Positions 1 through 8,381 of a stretch of DNA of 64,000 nucleotides are shown here, piece after piece (within the stretch, counting starts at the first letter, position 1; each line of letters starts with the position of its first letter). The position numbers were made by a program, and so were the translations under genes. The DNA lies in assembly GCA_003452935.1 (NCBI GenBank), contig DMMY01000025.1:69802-133801 (forward strand), written 5' to 3'. Origin of the DNA: Elusimicrobiota bacterium. GTDB lineage: Bacteria > Elusimicrobiota > Elusimicrobia > UBA1565 > UBA9628. The notes under the pieces were generated by a model. That model was not told where the DNA came from. It searched no databases and was given only the letters and a program-made list of their open reading frames with translations.

Positions 1-37
1 AGGCTCCTGGAACCTGTCGTGAGGAAAGCCCGGCGTC

Positions 38-1588
38 CTAAAGATTGAAGAGATCCGGCTGAAGGCCCGGGCGCTTGCGGGGCGGGGATTCTTGCTCCTG
101 GATGCGGCGCAGCTCCTCGGCGATGTCGGCCACGAATGCCGAAGGCGCGAGCTTGAGCGTCTTCCCGAAGAGAAAGCGCTGGCGCGCGTAGGAGATAAAC
201 AGCCTCTGCCGCGCCCTCGTCATGCCGACGTAGAAGAGCCGCCGCTCTTCCTCGATCCGGGGTTCGGCGCGGCGGCCGTCTGCGGCGCGGCGGAAGGGCA
301 GGACGCCGTCCTCGCACCCGGTCAAAAACACCACCGGAAACTCCAGGCCTTTGGCCCGGTGCACGGTCATCAAGGTGATCGCTTCCCCGCGAGGGGCCGC
401 GGTCTCGCTGTCGCGAAAGTCCTCGAGGTCCTCGGCCTCGTCGATCAGGACCCCGTCTTTCTTGATCTTCTTGCCGTAAGTGACGTAGGGCAGGCCCGCG
501 CGCTCCAGTGCCGTTTCAAAGAGCCTGGCCTGGGCGTTGAGCCGGTAAAGGATGGCGATGTCCGCAAGGCCGTGGCAGCGCGCTTCTTCCCCGGTCTGCG
601 CCCAGCCGCTGTCCACCGTGAACCGGCTGGCCCCGCCGAGCAGCCCCTCGACGCGGCGCGCGATCATCTCGGCTTCCTGGCGGTCGCTTTGATGCCCGGA
701 GATGTCCACGGGCAGGCCTCGTTGCAGCCGGGCGCGCAGACAGCGCGGGACCTGCGCGCGGTTGCGGGCGATGACCTGCTTGGCCGCGTCCAGGATAACC
801 GCCTGGGACCGGTAGTTCTCGGTGAGGCTCAGGACGCGGCAGCCGGGATGATCCCGGCGGAATTGCGCGAAGGGGGAGAAAGGGGTCGCGGCGAAGCCGT
901 AGATGGACTGGTCCGGATCGCCTATCACGCAGAAATCCTCGCCGGCCAGGCGGCTGATGAAGCGGTATTGGGCCAGGCTCGTGTCCTGGAACTCGTCCAT
1001 GATGACATGGTCAAAGCGCTGGCGCCAGCGCTTGAGCGATTCGGGCTTCTCGTCGAAGAGGCGCAAAACGAAGAGGAAGAGATCGTCGAAATCCAGGAGA
1101 CGCCGCTCCTGCAGACGCTGCTGAAAGGCCAGGGCCGGGCCGGACTGCGGCCACTGGAGACCCTGCTTGAGGCCGCGTATTTCATCGAGGAGGGAGGCGC
1201 GCTCGGAACTCGGCAGCAAACCCTCCAAAAGGCCGGGCTTGTCTTCCTCGCGCAGGATGGAGAATTCTCCTTGATAGGGATAAGCCTCCTCGCGCAGGAT
1301 GCGAAAGGCCGCGGCGTGGCAGGTTTCGATCCAGAGCTCGCCCAGGTCCGCTCCGGAGCCGGCAAGAAGGCCCCGGATGCGCCCCCTCATCTCCGCGGCG
1401 GCGCTGCGCGTGAACGTGACGGCCAGAATCGAGCGTGGAGAAGCATGGAGATCACGGATCAATCGGGCGACGCGATGCGAGAACACGCGCGTCTTGCCCG
1501 TTCCCGGCCCGGCCGCGACGATGAGCGGCCCGGCGTCGGCATGCACGGCCTGGGACTGGCTGGCGTCAAGCTCGGAAGAGGGCTCCAC
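38..1588 (-). CDS. Short UvrD/PcrA-like SF1 DNA helicase
   Basis: ATP-dependent 3'-5' DNA helicase of superfamily 1A, expected to unwind DNA in repair. Visible motifs in order: Q-motif (LDASQSQAV), Walker A (AAGPGTGKT, about residue 26), Walker B (MDEFQDT), motif III (GDPDQSIYGF), motif IV (TENYRS), motif V (MTVHRAKGLEFPVVF) and motif VI (YVGMTRARQRLF). At 516 aa it is well below the roughly 700 aa of UvrD/PcrA, so the accessory 1B/2B regions must be reduced. It starts with GTG two bases after the stop of the EndoQ-like gene, so the two are surely cotranscribed. The C-terminus carries QPDLF three residues from the end, resembling a bacterial beta-clamp-binding peptide. Confidence 0.93.
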   Translation of the reverse strand: MEPSSELDASQSQAVHADAGPLIVAAGPGTGKTRVFSHRVARLIRDLHASPRSILAVTFTRSAAAEMRGRIRGLLAGSGADLGELWIETCHAAAFRILREEAYPYQGEFSILREEDKPGLLEGLLPSSERASLLDEIRGLKQGLQWPQSGPALAFQQRLQERRLLDFDDLFLFVLRLFDEKPESLKRWRQRFDHVIMDEFQDTSLAQYRFISRLAGEDFCVIGDPDQSIYGFAATPFSPFAQFRRDHPGCRVLSLTENYRSQAVILDAAKQVIARNRAQVPRCLRARLQRGLPVDISGHQSDRQEAEMIARRVEGLLGGASRFTVDSGWAQTGEEARCHGLADIAILYRLNAQARLFETALERAGLPYVTYGKKIKKDGVLIDEAEDLEDFRDSETAAPRGEAITLMTVHRAKGLEFPVVFLTGCEDGVLPFRRAADGRRAEPRIEEERRLFYVGMTRARQRLFISYARQRFLFGKTLKLAPSAFVADIAEELRRIQEQESPPRKRPGLQPDLFNL

Positions 1589-1590
1589 GG

Positions 1591-2874
1591 CTAGAACAAG
1601 CAGAGCTGCGATTTTGGGGTGAAGTCCTTGTCGTCTAAGAGGGTGATCTCGCCGTATTCCCCGTCATAGCCGGGGTTGATTTTCACTTGGCCTTGCCGCA
1701 TCCTGTCCAGAGCCAAGGCCAGCAAGGCCAGGCCCTCCTCAGCCAGAGGCTCCGGAGGCAATTCCCGCAGGATATGGAATTCGCTGCCGAACCGCGCCAG
1801 AAGCCGGTGGTAGAGGGCGTCGAGCTTGACGCTGGCCGGTCCCACGCGCAGAACCTGGCCCAGGACTTCCTTAAGAGGTATGAGGCTCTCGAAATCCGCG
1901 GCGCCCGAGGGCTTCTTCCCAATTTTGCGATCCGCGAGCTTCTCCACGCGATTGAGCACGCCCACGGTGACCGGCTTGCCGCAGGCCGGACAGAGGCCTT
2001 GGCAACGCCGGGTTTCCTCGGGGTCGAGACGCGTCTCGCATTTGCGGTGGCCGTCTACGTGGTACTTGCCTTCCTCGGGGAAGAATTCGATGGTCTTCAA
2101 GAAGCGGCGAGGGTCGCGGCTGCGAATGGCGGAGAAAATACCGTCGTAGGAGGGCTCGCAATCGAGGATGTTGGCTTCCCGACCGAGTTTTTCCGGCGAG
2201 TGGGCGTCGGAATTGGAGATGAGGGCGATGCGATCCAAGGCGGAGAGCCGCCAGTTCATGGCCGGGTCCGAGGAAAGTCCGGTCTCGACGGCGAATATCT
2301 CGGGCGCCAGGTCGCCGAAGCATTCCTCTAGGGAGTCGAAGCCGGACTGCGAGCCGAAAACCGCGAAGTGCGGGGTCCAGGCGTGAGCCGGAACCAGATG
2401 GGCGTCGGCGCAGGCGTCGCGCACGATGGCCAGGAGCTGTCTGGAATCGAGGCCCAGGATGGGGCGTCCGTCCGAGCGCAGGTTTCCGATCTCGGCCAGC
2501 CGGGAGCTGATGCGCTGCGCGGCTTCCAAAGAGGGGGCAAAGACCAGGTGATGGACTTTTCGCACCCGGTCGTCCTTTTTATAGATGCACGATATCTCGG
2601 CCTCGAGCAGGAAACGCATGGGCGCGCGGCAGGTCGGCGCGATCTCCGCATCCTGCTCGCGGGCCAGATCGGGTTTGAGCGCGTAGAGGCCGGGTTCGGC
2701 CGGGACGAGCTTGTCCTTAAGAGCGGCGAACCAGCCGGGATGGGTGAAGTCGCCCGTGGCCAGGACCGAGATGCCCTTGAGCTGGCACCAGCGATAAAGG
2801 GATTCGGGTTCCAGGGATTTGCTGCAGGCGCGGGAGTGGCGGGAATGGATGTGCAGGTCCGCGATGATGCGCAT
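1591..2874 (-). CDS. EndoQ-like DNA repair endonuclease (PHP domain, TIGR00375 type)
   Basis: Probable nuclease of the endonuclease Q family, which in Thermococcales cuts 5' of deaminated bases (uracil, hypoxanthine). The N-terminal PHP metal site is clear (ADLHIHSRHS at residue 5), with further metal-site segments (LLEAEIS, HAWTP, SNSDAH). The family hallmark FPEEGKYHVDGHRKC is followed by a zinc knuckle (C-x-C-P-A-C) and VTVGVLNRVEKLADR. The protein ends in QLCLF, matching the consensus beta-clamp-binding pentapeptide. It is the upstream partner of the helicase. No Shine-Dalgarno is visible before the ATG; a weak GATAAC box lies 8 nt upstream. Family assignment is firm from the motifs; substrate is inferred. 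Confidence 0.88.
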   Translation of the reverse strand: MRIIADLHIHSRHSRACSKSLEPESLYRWCQLKGISVLATGDFTHPGWFAALKDKLVPAEPGLYALKPDLAREQDAEIAPTCRAPMRFLLEAEISCIYKKDDRVRKVHHLVFAPSLEAAQRISSRLAEIGNLRSDGRPILGLDSRQLLAIVRDACADAHLVPAHAWTPHFAVFGSQSGFDSLEECFGDLAPEIFAVETGLSSDPAMNWRLSALDRIALISNSDAHSPEKLGREANILDCEPSYDGIFSAIRSRDPRRFLKTIEFFPEEGKYHVDGHRKCETRLDPEETRRCQGLCPACGKPVTVGVLNRVEKLADRKIGKKPSGAADFESLIPLKEVLGQVLRVGPASVKLDALYHRLLARFGSEFHILRELPPEPLAEEGLALLALALDRMRQGQVKINPGYDGEYGEITLLDDKDFTPKSQLCLF

Positions 2875-2904
2875 AAGTCCATGTTATCAAAATACCGGCC
2901 GCGC

Positions 2905-5900
2905 TTACTTGCGCAGCAGGAGCAGCGCCATGAGCAGCGCGACCGCGGTCACCGCCACGTTGATGCCCAGCAGGATGGCCGGCATGGTCAGAACCGCTCC
3001 CACGGCCGGCAGGATGCGAGCCGCGCTCACGGCCGCGAAAATGGGCAGCGTGGCCAGGACGCTGGCGGTCATCATCCACTTGGAGAGATTGCGGTATTTG
3101 TCCTGCGGCAGGTTCTGGGAGTAATAGGCCATCCACTTGTTTGAATTGATGGTGACGAGGCCGCCCAAGATTCCGCCCAAGACAAAGGTGAGGATGGGGA
3201 CGCCGAGGCAAGCCGACCAGACAAAGGCCGCGGCTGCTATCGCGGCCATGACGGCCCAGGCCTTGCGATCGAGCTTTTTCTCCGGCAGCAGGGTCAGGGT
3301 GGCCAGGAGGCTGGCCAGCCAACTGCCCCCGTCGTAGAGTCCGATCATGGTTCCGGCGGCCGAGGGGGAGGAAAAGACGCTCAAGGCCAGGACCGTGGAG
3401 AGCACCCCGTAAACCATGAAATGCATGAAGCGGAAAAATCCATAGGGAAGGTAGTCCTTGAAGCCCAGCTTAGCCGTGGGTTGCATGGGCGCGGGCGCTT
3501 GCGCCGTGGGCTCGGCAATTGGTTTGTGCCAGGGTTCCCGATATTTGAGCGTCGCGTAGATCGCGGCCGAGACCGCGATTCCGGCGCTGGAGATCGCCAT
3601 CATGGCCAGCCCTCCGACGAGGTCGAGCAGGGGGACGGCCACGAAGAAAGCCATGACGATGCATGCGATCTCCACCCATTGATAGGCGTAATTGAGACCC
3701 AGCTCGAGCTTCGCCGGATTGTGGTTGCCGATGATCATGCGCGGCAGGAGGTTCTCGGCCACGCCCCGGTTGATGCCGTAGACCAGGCCTTGCACGACCG
3801 CGTTGGCCAGGAAAGCCGCGAGCATGAGTCCCGGCGCGGCCGAGGACGCCAGGATGATGGGCGTACCGGCCAAGGCCAGGGCCGCTACCGCCGCTACGTT
3901 GACCCACTTGGGGTTGAAGCGGGCCATGAAAGCCGAGCCCAGCCAGGCTCCGGCCACGCGCGTGACATAGCCCAACCCCGTGATCATCAGGGCCGTGGGC
4001 AAGCCGAAGAGCGCGGCCGAGAACAGGGGCATGGCCACGGCTTGTATTTCCTGCGCCATGGCATTGAGGGTCCATGCGGGCGCGAAGCCCCAGAGAAAGG
4101 ATTTGGGCAGCATCCGGATGCGCTGGAGCCAGCCGGCGCGGCCGAATTCGATGCGGTCCGCCCAGTCGCCGGCCACCAGGCGCCCTTCCTCGCTGTCGTG
4201 GCCGTAAATTCCGGTTTGGGTCGCGACTTTGCCGTCCGCGGTCTCGATGTCTATCTCGACATTTCTTAGAAGCTCGAAAAGCCGGTCGCGCGAGGCGATT
4301 TCTTCCGCGCCCCGGATCGTTATATTTCCGAGCAAATCGTTTTCAGTGACCATGTCTCCGGGAGCGAGGAAGGCTTCGGAAAGGAATATCTCGCCTCCGG
4401 TTTCGGGCAAGCCGCGCACGGCCTTAAGACGCCCGGCAGTCCGGGCGATCAGGAACCGGTGCTGCAGCAGGCCGGGCTTTTCCACGGGCTGCGGCCGGCT
4501 CTCGCGGCCAAAGGCCGCGAGCATGCCTTCCTCCATCGCGTCCACCCCGGCGGTCTCGCGCACGCTCGCCCATATGTCGGCTCCGCCCATGCGCGCGTTG
4601 ATCTCCACGACGGGGGCGGCGAGCTTGCCTTGGATCAGGGTCAGGATGAGTTCCACGTGGGCGTTGCCGGTTTTTAGGCCCACGGCGTCCAAGGCCTTGC
4701 GCGTCTGGTTTTTGGCCAGAGCCGCCAGCTCCGCGGGCAGCGCCGCGGGGTAGGTGGTGCCCCGCTCTTGATTGCCCAGGGCCGGGGGATTGTAGGCGAG
4801 ATTCATGAACACGGGCTCGCCCCGACGCATGATGACCTCGGCGTCGAGCATGAGCCCGTCGGGGATCTGGCCTTCGAAGAGGACCAGGGGCTTTTGGTCG
4901 ACCTGCTTGCTGCGCGCCTTGCGCGGATCGGCTTTGATGAGGCCGTCCATCTTGGCGATGATGTCGCGATAGGCCGCGGCAGCGGCCTCGGGAGATTCTA
5001 TGTTGAGCGTGACGCCCCAGCCGCCGCCTCCGGAATCCGGCTTGGCCACGGCCTTGCCGAATCCCGCGGCCAGTATCTTAAGAAAAGCCTCCCGAGCCTC
5101 GGCCTCGCTGCGCGCCGCGAAGGCCGGCAGGTGCAGGCTCGCGTCCGGGTAGGCGTTCATGAGCTTGCGCGCCAGGCTCTTGGTGTGGGCCGCCCTGACC
5201 GCCTCTGGCGCGTTGCCGGCGACGCCCAGGGCTTGGGAGAGTTCGGCCTCGAGTTGGGAGTAAGCGTTGAGATAGGTCTTGACCGCGTCCATGCGCCGGG
5301 TCTTGGAGAGCTCTTGGACTTGGGCCGCGATCGCGGCGATGTTTTCAGGCGAGTGGTTGCCGATGTCCGCGCCGTGGTAGTTCTCGGGCTTGATGCCCAT
5401 GGAAACGGCGAAATCCTTTTGGTCCGGGTAGCCCAGGACCGCTAGTTCGAAGCCGTATTTCCGCGAGAGGCGCAGCATGTTCTCGTAAAGGTAGTTCCGG
5501 CCGTTGATGCGGGAAACGATATAAAGAAGCGTCTTGCCGGCGAGTTCCCCCGAGCCGGCCGCCGTTTGGGACTGGTCCGGCTTGGATAAGCCGTTCCCGT
5601 TTCGGGGTGCGGCTAGGCCGGCTCCCGAGGGCTGCTCGGTCTGCGCCGCGGCGGCCCTGCTTCGCCCTTCGAACAGCAAGCCTGAAACGGCGCGCGCGTC
5701 TTCACGGCTGATTTGGGCCGAGAGGACTTCCGCGGTTTGGTTCTGCGCGGATTGAGACGCGTCAAGGAGCGTCTCCGGGCCGGTATTCGTCCGCGCAGGT
5801 TGCTGCGCGGCCGTAGGAGCTGGGAGGCCGGCAGGTAAGAGCGATTGCGCGGCGACAGCCGGCTGTGATTGCGGCTGCTCCCGCGTCCGGACAACGGCAT

Positions 5901-6159
5901 GCTTTTGCGCGGTTGCGACGGGCCGGGGGGCGGTCAGGCCGGTTGCCAGTGCATGCGCTTGCCGCGTCAAGGGAGCCAGGCCCGCGGCGGGATGGGAAAT
6001 CGCCGGGATGACCGCGATTTTGGGCGCGGATTTGGAGGCGTGGACGGTGGCCGCGGCTAAGGCCTGGTACGGGGCCGGTCCCGGGCAACCGAGGATGAAG
6101 GCGCCGGCCAGGACAGGCGCGAAAAACTTTTTAAGCATGGTCCGTCGGTCTGGATTCAT
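2905..6159 (-). CDS. Exported-leader ATP-grasp ligase fused to an MFS-like transporter
   Basis: A 1084-aa fusion. Residues 1-36 look like a signal peptide with a possible lipobox (ILGC). About 160 residues of Ala/Pro/Gln-rich spacer follow. Residues about 200-600 are an ATP-grasp domain: a glycine-rich nucleotide loop (KPDSGGGGWG), a segment DAEVIMRRGEP, and the acidic metal site VELILT...VEINARMGG, as in carboxylate-amine ligases. Residues about 680-1084 contain some 10-12 hydrophobic spans of MFS type. The natural reading is a ligase making an amino-acid or peptide conjugate that the fused transporter moves. ATP-grasp chemistry needs ATP, so the leader is puzzling. No Shine-Dalgarno is seen; a TATAGT box lies 12 nt before ATG. 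Confidence 0.8.
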   Translation of the reverse strand: MNPDRRTMLKKFFAPVLAGAFILGCPGPAPYQALAAATVHASKSAPKIAVIPAISHPAAGLAPLTRQAHALATGLTAPRPVATAQKHAVVRTREQPQSQPAVAAQSLLPAGLPAPTAAQQPARTNTGPETLLDASQSAQNQTAEVLSAQISREDARAVSGLLFEGRSRAAAAQTEQPSGAGLAAPRNGNGLSKPDQSQTAAGSGELAGKTLLYIVSRINGRNYLYENMLRLSRKYGFELAVLGYPDQKDFAVSMGIKPENYHGADIGNHSPENIAAIAAQVQELSKTRRMDAVKTYLNAYSQLEAELSQALGVAGNAPEAVRAAHTKSLARKLMNAYPDASLHLPAFAARSEAEAREAFLKILAAGFGKAVAKPDSGGGGWGVTLNIESPEAAAAAYRDIIAKMDGLIKADPRKARSKQVDQKPLVLFEGQIPDGLMLDAEVIMRRGEPVFMNLAYNPPALGNQERGTTYPAALPAELAALAKNQTRKALDAVGLKTGNAHVELILTLIQGKLAAPVVEINARMGGADIWASVRETAGVDAMEEGMLAAFGRESRPQPVEKPGLLQHRFLIARTAGRLKAVRGLPETGGEIFLSEAFLAPGDMVTENDLLGNITIRGAEEIASRDRLFELLRNVEIDIETADGKVATQTGIYGHDSEEGRLVAGDWADRIEFGRAGWLQRIRMLPKSFLWGFAPAWTLNAMAQEIQAVAMPLFSAALFGLPTALMITGLGYVTRVAGAWLGSAFMARFNPKWVNVAAVAALALAGTPIILASSAAPGLMLAAFLANAVVQGLVYGINRGVAENLLPRMIIGNHNPAKLELGLNYAYQWVEIACIVMAFFVAVPLLDLVGGLAMMAISSAGIAVSAAIYATLKYREPWHKPIAEPTAQAPAPMQPTAKLGFKDYLPYGFFRFMHFMVYGVLSTVLALSVFSSPSAAGTMIGLYDGGSWLASLLATLTLLPEKKLDRKAWAVMAAIAAAAFVWSACLGVPILTFVLGGILGGLVTINSNKWMAYYSQNLPQDKYRNLSKWMMTASVLATLPIFAAVSAARILPAVGAVLTMPAILLGINVAVTAVALLMALLLLRK

Positions 6160-6410
6160 GTTCGCGAGGATACTATAGCTTGCGCAGATCAGGGCCGGAA
6201 GAGTCGAAGGACCCTGCGCGAGCGGGTCTTAAAGCCCGGCATATGGAGTAGGCCCAAAGGTCCTGGCCTTCGGAGAGGTTCCCTTTCGGCCTATCCGGGG
6301 TGGGTCTAATGGACTTGAAAAAAGAGGCCCAAAGACCCATTTCCGAATCATTGAAACAGTCTATACTGATGCCAAGATTTTCCACATCGGACAAAGGAGC
6401 GGTGCTTATT

Positions 6411-7685
6411 ATGAAGAACGATATTCATGACGGAGGTCCTGCGCTGAAGCGCTGGCTGGCGGGACTGCTGGCGTTGATGATGACGGCGATGGCGCCCGGC
6501 CAGGCGTTGTGCCAGGTCGTTGCGGCGCCCCAGGCTCGGCCTGAAGCGGGCGTCAAGGCCGTGACGATAGTCCAGGGCCCAAGCCTGGTGATGACTCCGG
6601 AAATCCTCAAGCGTTGGGGAGTGGTTTTGGATAAGAACGTCCCCGGCAATTATTACGACATGTCGCAGTCTCGGCGCGAGGAGCTGGACGCTCACGTGCT
6701 GGAGTGGGAAGGGGACAGGCTTGCGGATGTCGCGACCTTGAAGCAGTTGGTGGGGGAGAACTGGAAGAATTTCGTGGACGCCAACGAGATCCCGACCGCG
6801 GAGGGCAAGAAGCTTATCGAACGGTCCAAGTCGCGCGTGATGGGAGCGAATTCCGCCGGCATGAAGCTGGCCGCGGGCCTGGTCGCAGATATGCCGAAGG
6901 ATGCCGCGGCTAAGAACGGTGCACTGGACAATGTGGCCAGCAAGTCCAACTCCATGTTTGATGGCGCTGTTTCCGCGGGCACGGGAGTGGGAGCCGCGGT
7001 CGTAGACGGCTTGGGCATGAGCGGATTTTTCACGGCTCAGGCGTTCGGCGACGCGGCGATAGCCCTGGGCAATACGGCGCAGTCTTTGGGCAATACGGCG
7101 GCCACCCTGGGCCAACAGGCCGGGGCTGCCGCGGCCGCTGGGAATTTGGCCGAGGCAGGGCGGTTGGGCGCGCAGGCTGAGCAGGCAGGAGCCCAGGCGG
7201 CGCAGGCGGGAGCCCAGGCCGAAGCCAACGGCGCCAAGGCCGTGAAGGCCGCCAACGGGGCAAAGACCTTGACCTTGATCGGCGGGGGCCTGATGGTCGC
7301 CGACGGAATTTGGGATATATACAAGGGACTCAGCGACGGCAAGAAGATCGTCGAATATTTGAAGCTCAACGAGAGCTCGATCCAGCGCGGCGCGAGCCTG
7401 CTGCCGCCTTCCGTCATTGAGTTGTTGGAGAAGAAGGCTGACAAGGCCGATGAGCGGGTGGTCGTCGGCGGAGTCAAGATCGGCGCGGGAGCGGTGCAGT
7501 TTTCCAGCCTGCTCGTGCCCATCGAACTGGCCGCTTATTTCCTTTATGCCGGAGCCGCCATTTATCTGGCCGCTCAGATTTATCAGCACCGGGAGGCCAT
7601 CGCGAAGCTCTTCAAGAGCATCTGGCAGTGGATTAAATCCGTTTTCGGTTCCAAGGCTCCGGCGGCGGCCGCGCCCAAGCCGTAG
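6411..7685 (+). CDS. Unknown exported Ala/Gly-rich protein with C-terminal hydrophobic segments
   Basis: The ATG at 6411 is chosen over an in-frame GTG at 6300 because AAAGGAG lies 11 nt upstream and it begins a clean signal peptide (K/R-containing start, hydrophobic core ending near ALCQ). The 424-aa product has a charged region (residues about 60-110), then a low-complexity stretch with near repeats (LGNTAQSLGNTAATLG; QAGAQAAQAGAQAEANGA), which could be helical. Two hydrophobic segments follow (around LIGGGLMVADGI and LVPIELAAYFLYAGAAIYLAA). It ends in a Lys/Ala/Pro tail. I recognise no family. It is monocistronic: a strong terminator follows at once. Confidence 0.75.
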   Translation: MKNDIHDGGPALKRWLAGLLALMMTAMAPGQALCQVVAAPQARPEAGVKAVTIVQGPSLVMTPEILKRWGVVLDKNVPGNYYDMSQSRREELDAHVLEWEGDRLADVATLKQLVGENWKNFVDANEIPTAEGKKLIERSKSRVMGANSAGMKLAAGLVADMPKDAAAKNGALDNVASKSNSMFDGAVSAGTGVGAAVVDGLGMSGFFTAQAFGDAAIALGNTAQSLGNTAATLGQQAGAAAAAGNLAEAGRLGAQAEQAGAQAAQAGAQAEANGAKAVKAANGAKTLTLIGGGLMVADGIWDIYKGLSDGKKIVEYLKLNESSIQRGASLLPPSVIELLEKKADKADERVVVGGVKIGAGAVQFSSLLVPIELAAYFLYAGAAIYLAAQIYQHREAIAKLFKSIWQWIKSVFGSKAPAAAAPKP

Positions 7686-7715
7686 GACGAGGCTGCAGGC
7701 TGGCGGATCAGGAAA

Positions 7716-7761
7716 GTCCGGGGCTCGCGCCGTTAAGACGCGAGCCCCGGACGATTTTTTT
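7716..7761 (+). terminator. Rho-independent terminator after the exported protein
   Basis: A perfect 14-bp GC-rich stem (GTCCGGGGCTCGCG at 7716-7729 with its complement at 7739-7752), a 9-nt loop and seven T from 7755. On the minus strand the same hairpin is followed by only three T, so it may stop uspA transcripts less efficiently. Confidence 0.93.
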
Positions 7762-7784
7762 GCGGACTTCGGTCGCGGAGCGGT

Positions 7785-8270
7785 TCATCCCACCACGCAC
7801 ACGGTGACGCCTGATGCGTGGTTGACGATCGTATTGGCCAGACTGCCTATGAGCGCGTGCGCGGTCGGAGGATGGGTGCAGTTGCGGCCGATGACCAGGG
7901 TTTTGTATTCGCCGGTCTTGGCCGCGGCCAGAATGCTCTCGGCCGTCGAGTCCAGCTCCGAGGCAGCGACCTTGGTCTCGATTCTCGCCGGATCAATGCC
8001 CGCCAGGACCAGCTTTTCCGCGGCTTGCTGGAAAACGCGCGCCACCAGGAGCTTCTCATTGGCCCGCCATTTGTCTATGACCTTTTGGCGCGCCTCGTTC
8101 TCTTCTTTCGTCAGGATATGCCCGTCATCCCAAAACTGGGAAGGCAGGCCCGGCAGAACGTGCAAAAGCGTGACCCGCAGTTCGGGCGTCTTGGCGAACT
8201 GTTCCGCGACGTATTCCACGGCTCGCAGGGAGCCTTTCGACCTGTCCACGGCGATCAGCAGCCTGTTCAT
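7785..8270 (-). CDS. uspA: UspA-family universal stress protein
   Basis: Cytosolic universal stress protein, 161 aa, usual family length. It opens with the Usp beta strand (LLIAVDRSKGSLRAVEY) and ends with the nucleotide-site region IGRN...IGSLANTIVNHA and VTVCVVG. The canonical G-x2-G loop is altered: GRNCTHPPTAHA replaces the usual Arg/Gly-rich loop, so ATP binding is uncertain. Shine-Dalgarno GGAGGTGAAAC directly precedes ATG. It has its own promoter in a divergent region shared with the DUF2339 gene. Confidence 0.88.
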   Translation of the reverse strand: MNRLLIAVDRSKGSLRAVEYVAEQFAKTPELRVTLLHVLPGLPSQFWDDGHILTKEENEARQKVIDKWRANEKLLVARVFQQAAEKLVLAGIDPARIETKVAASELDSTAESILAAAKTGEYKTLVIGRNCTHPPTAHALIGSLANTIVNHASGVTVCVVG

Positions 8271-8302
8271 GTTTCACCTCCGCACATGAAAATTTCTTTC
8301 TA

Positions 8303-8332
8303 TTATACCCTGAGCCGACAGGTTCTTATCAA
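8303..8332 (-). promoter_or_regulatory. uspA promoter
   Basis: On the minus strand TTGATA (8332-8327) and TATAAT (8308-8303) are separated by 18 nt, about 33 nt before the uspA ATG. A near-consensus housekeeping-sigma promoter. Confidence 0.75.
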
Positions 8333-8356
8333 GCATTCCGCATGCCGCCGGTCAAG

Positions 8357-8365
8357 TGATATAAT
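8357..8365 (+). promoter_or_regulatory. Extended -10 promoter for the DUF2339-cys operon
   Basis: TGATATAAT is a perfect extended -10 (TGnTATAAT). The likely transcript start is about 10 nt before the initiation codon, so the untranslated leader is little more than the GGAGGG ribosome site. No good -35 is present. Confidence 0.65.
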
Positions 8366-8381
8366 CCGGCCGGAGGGCATC

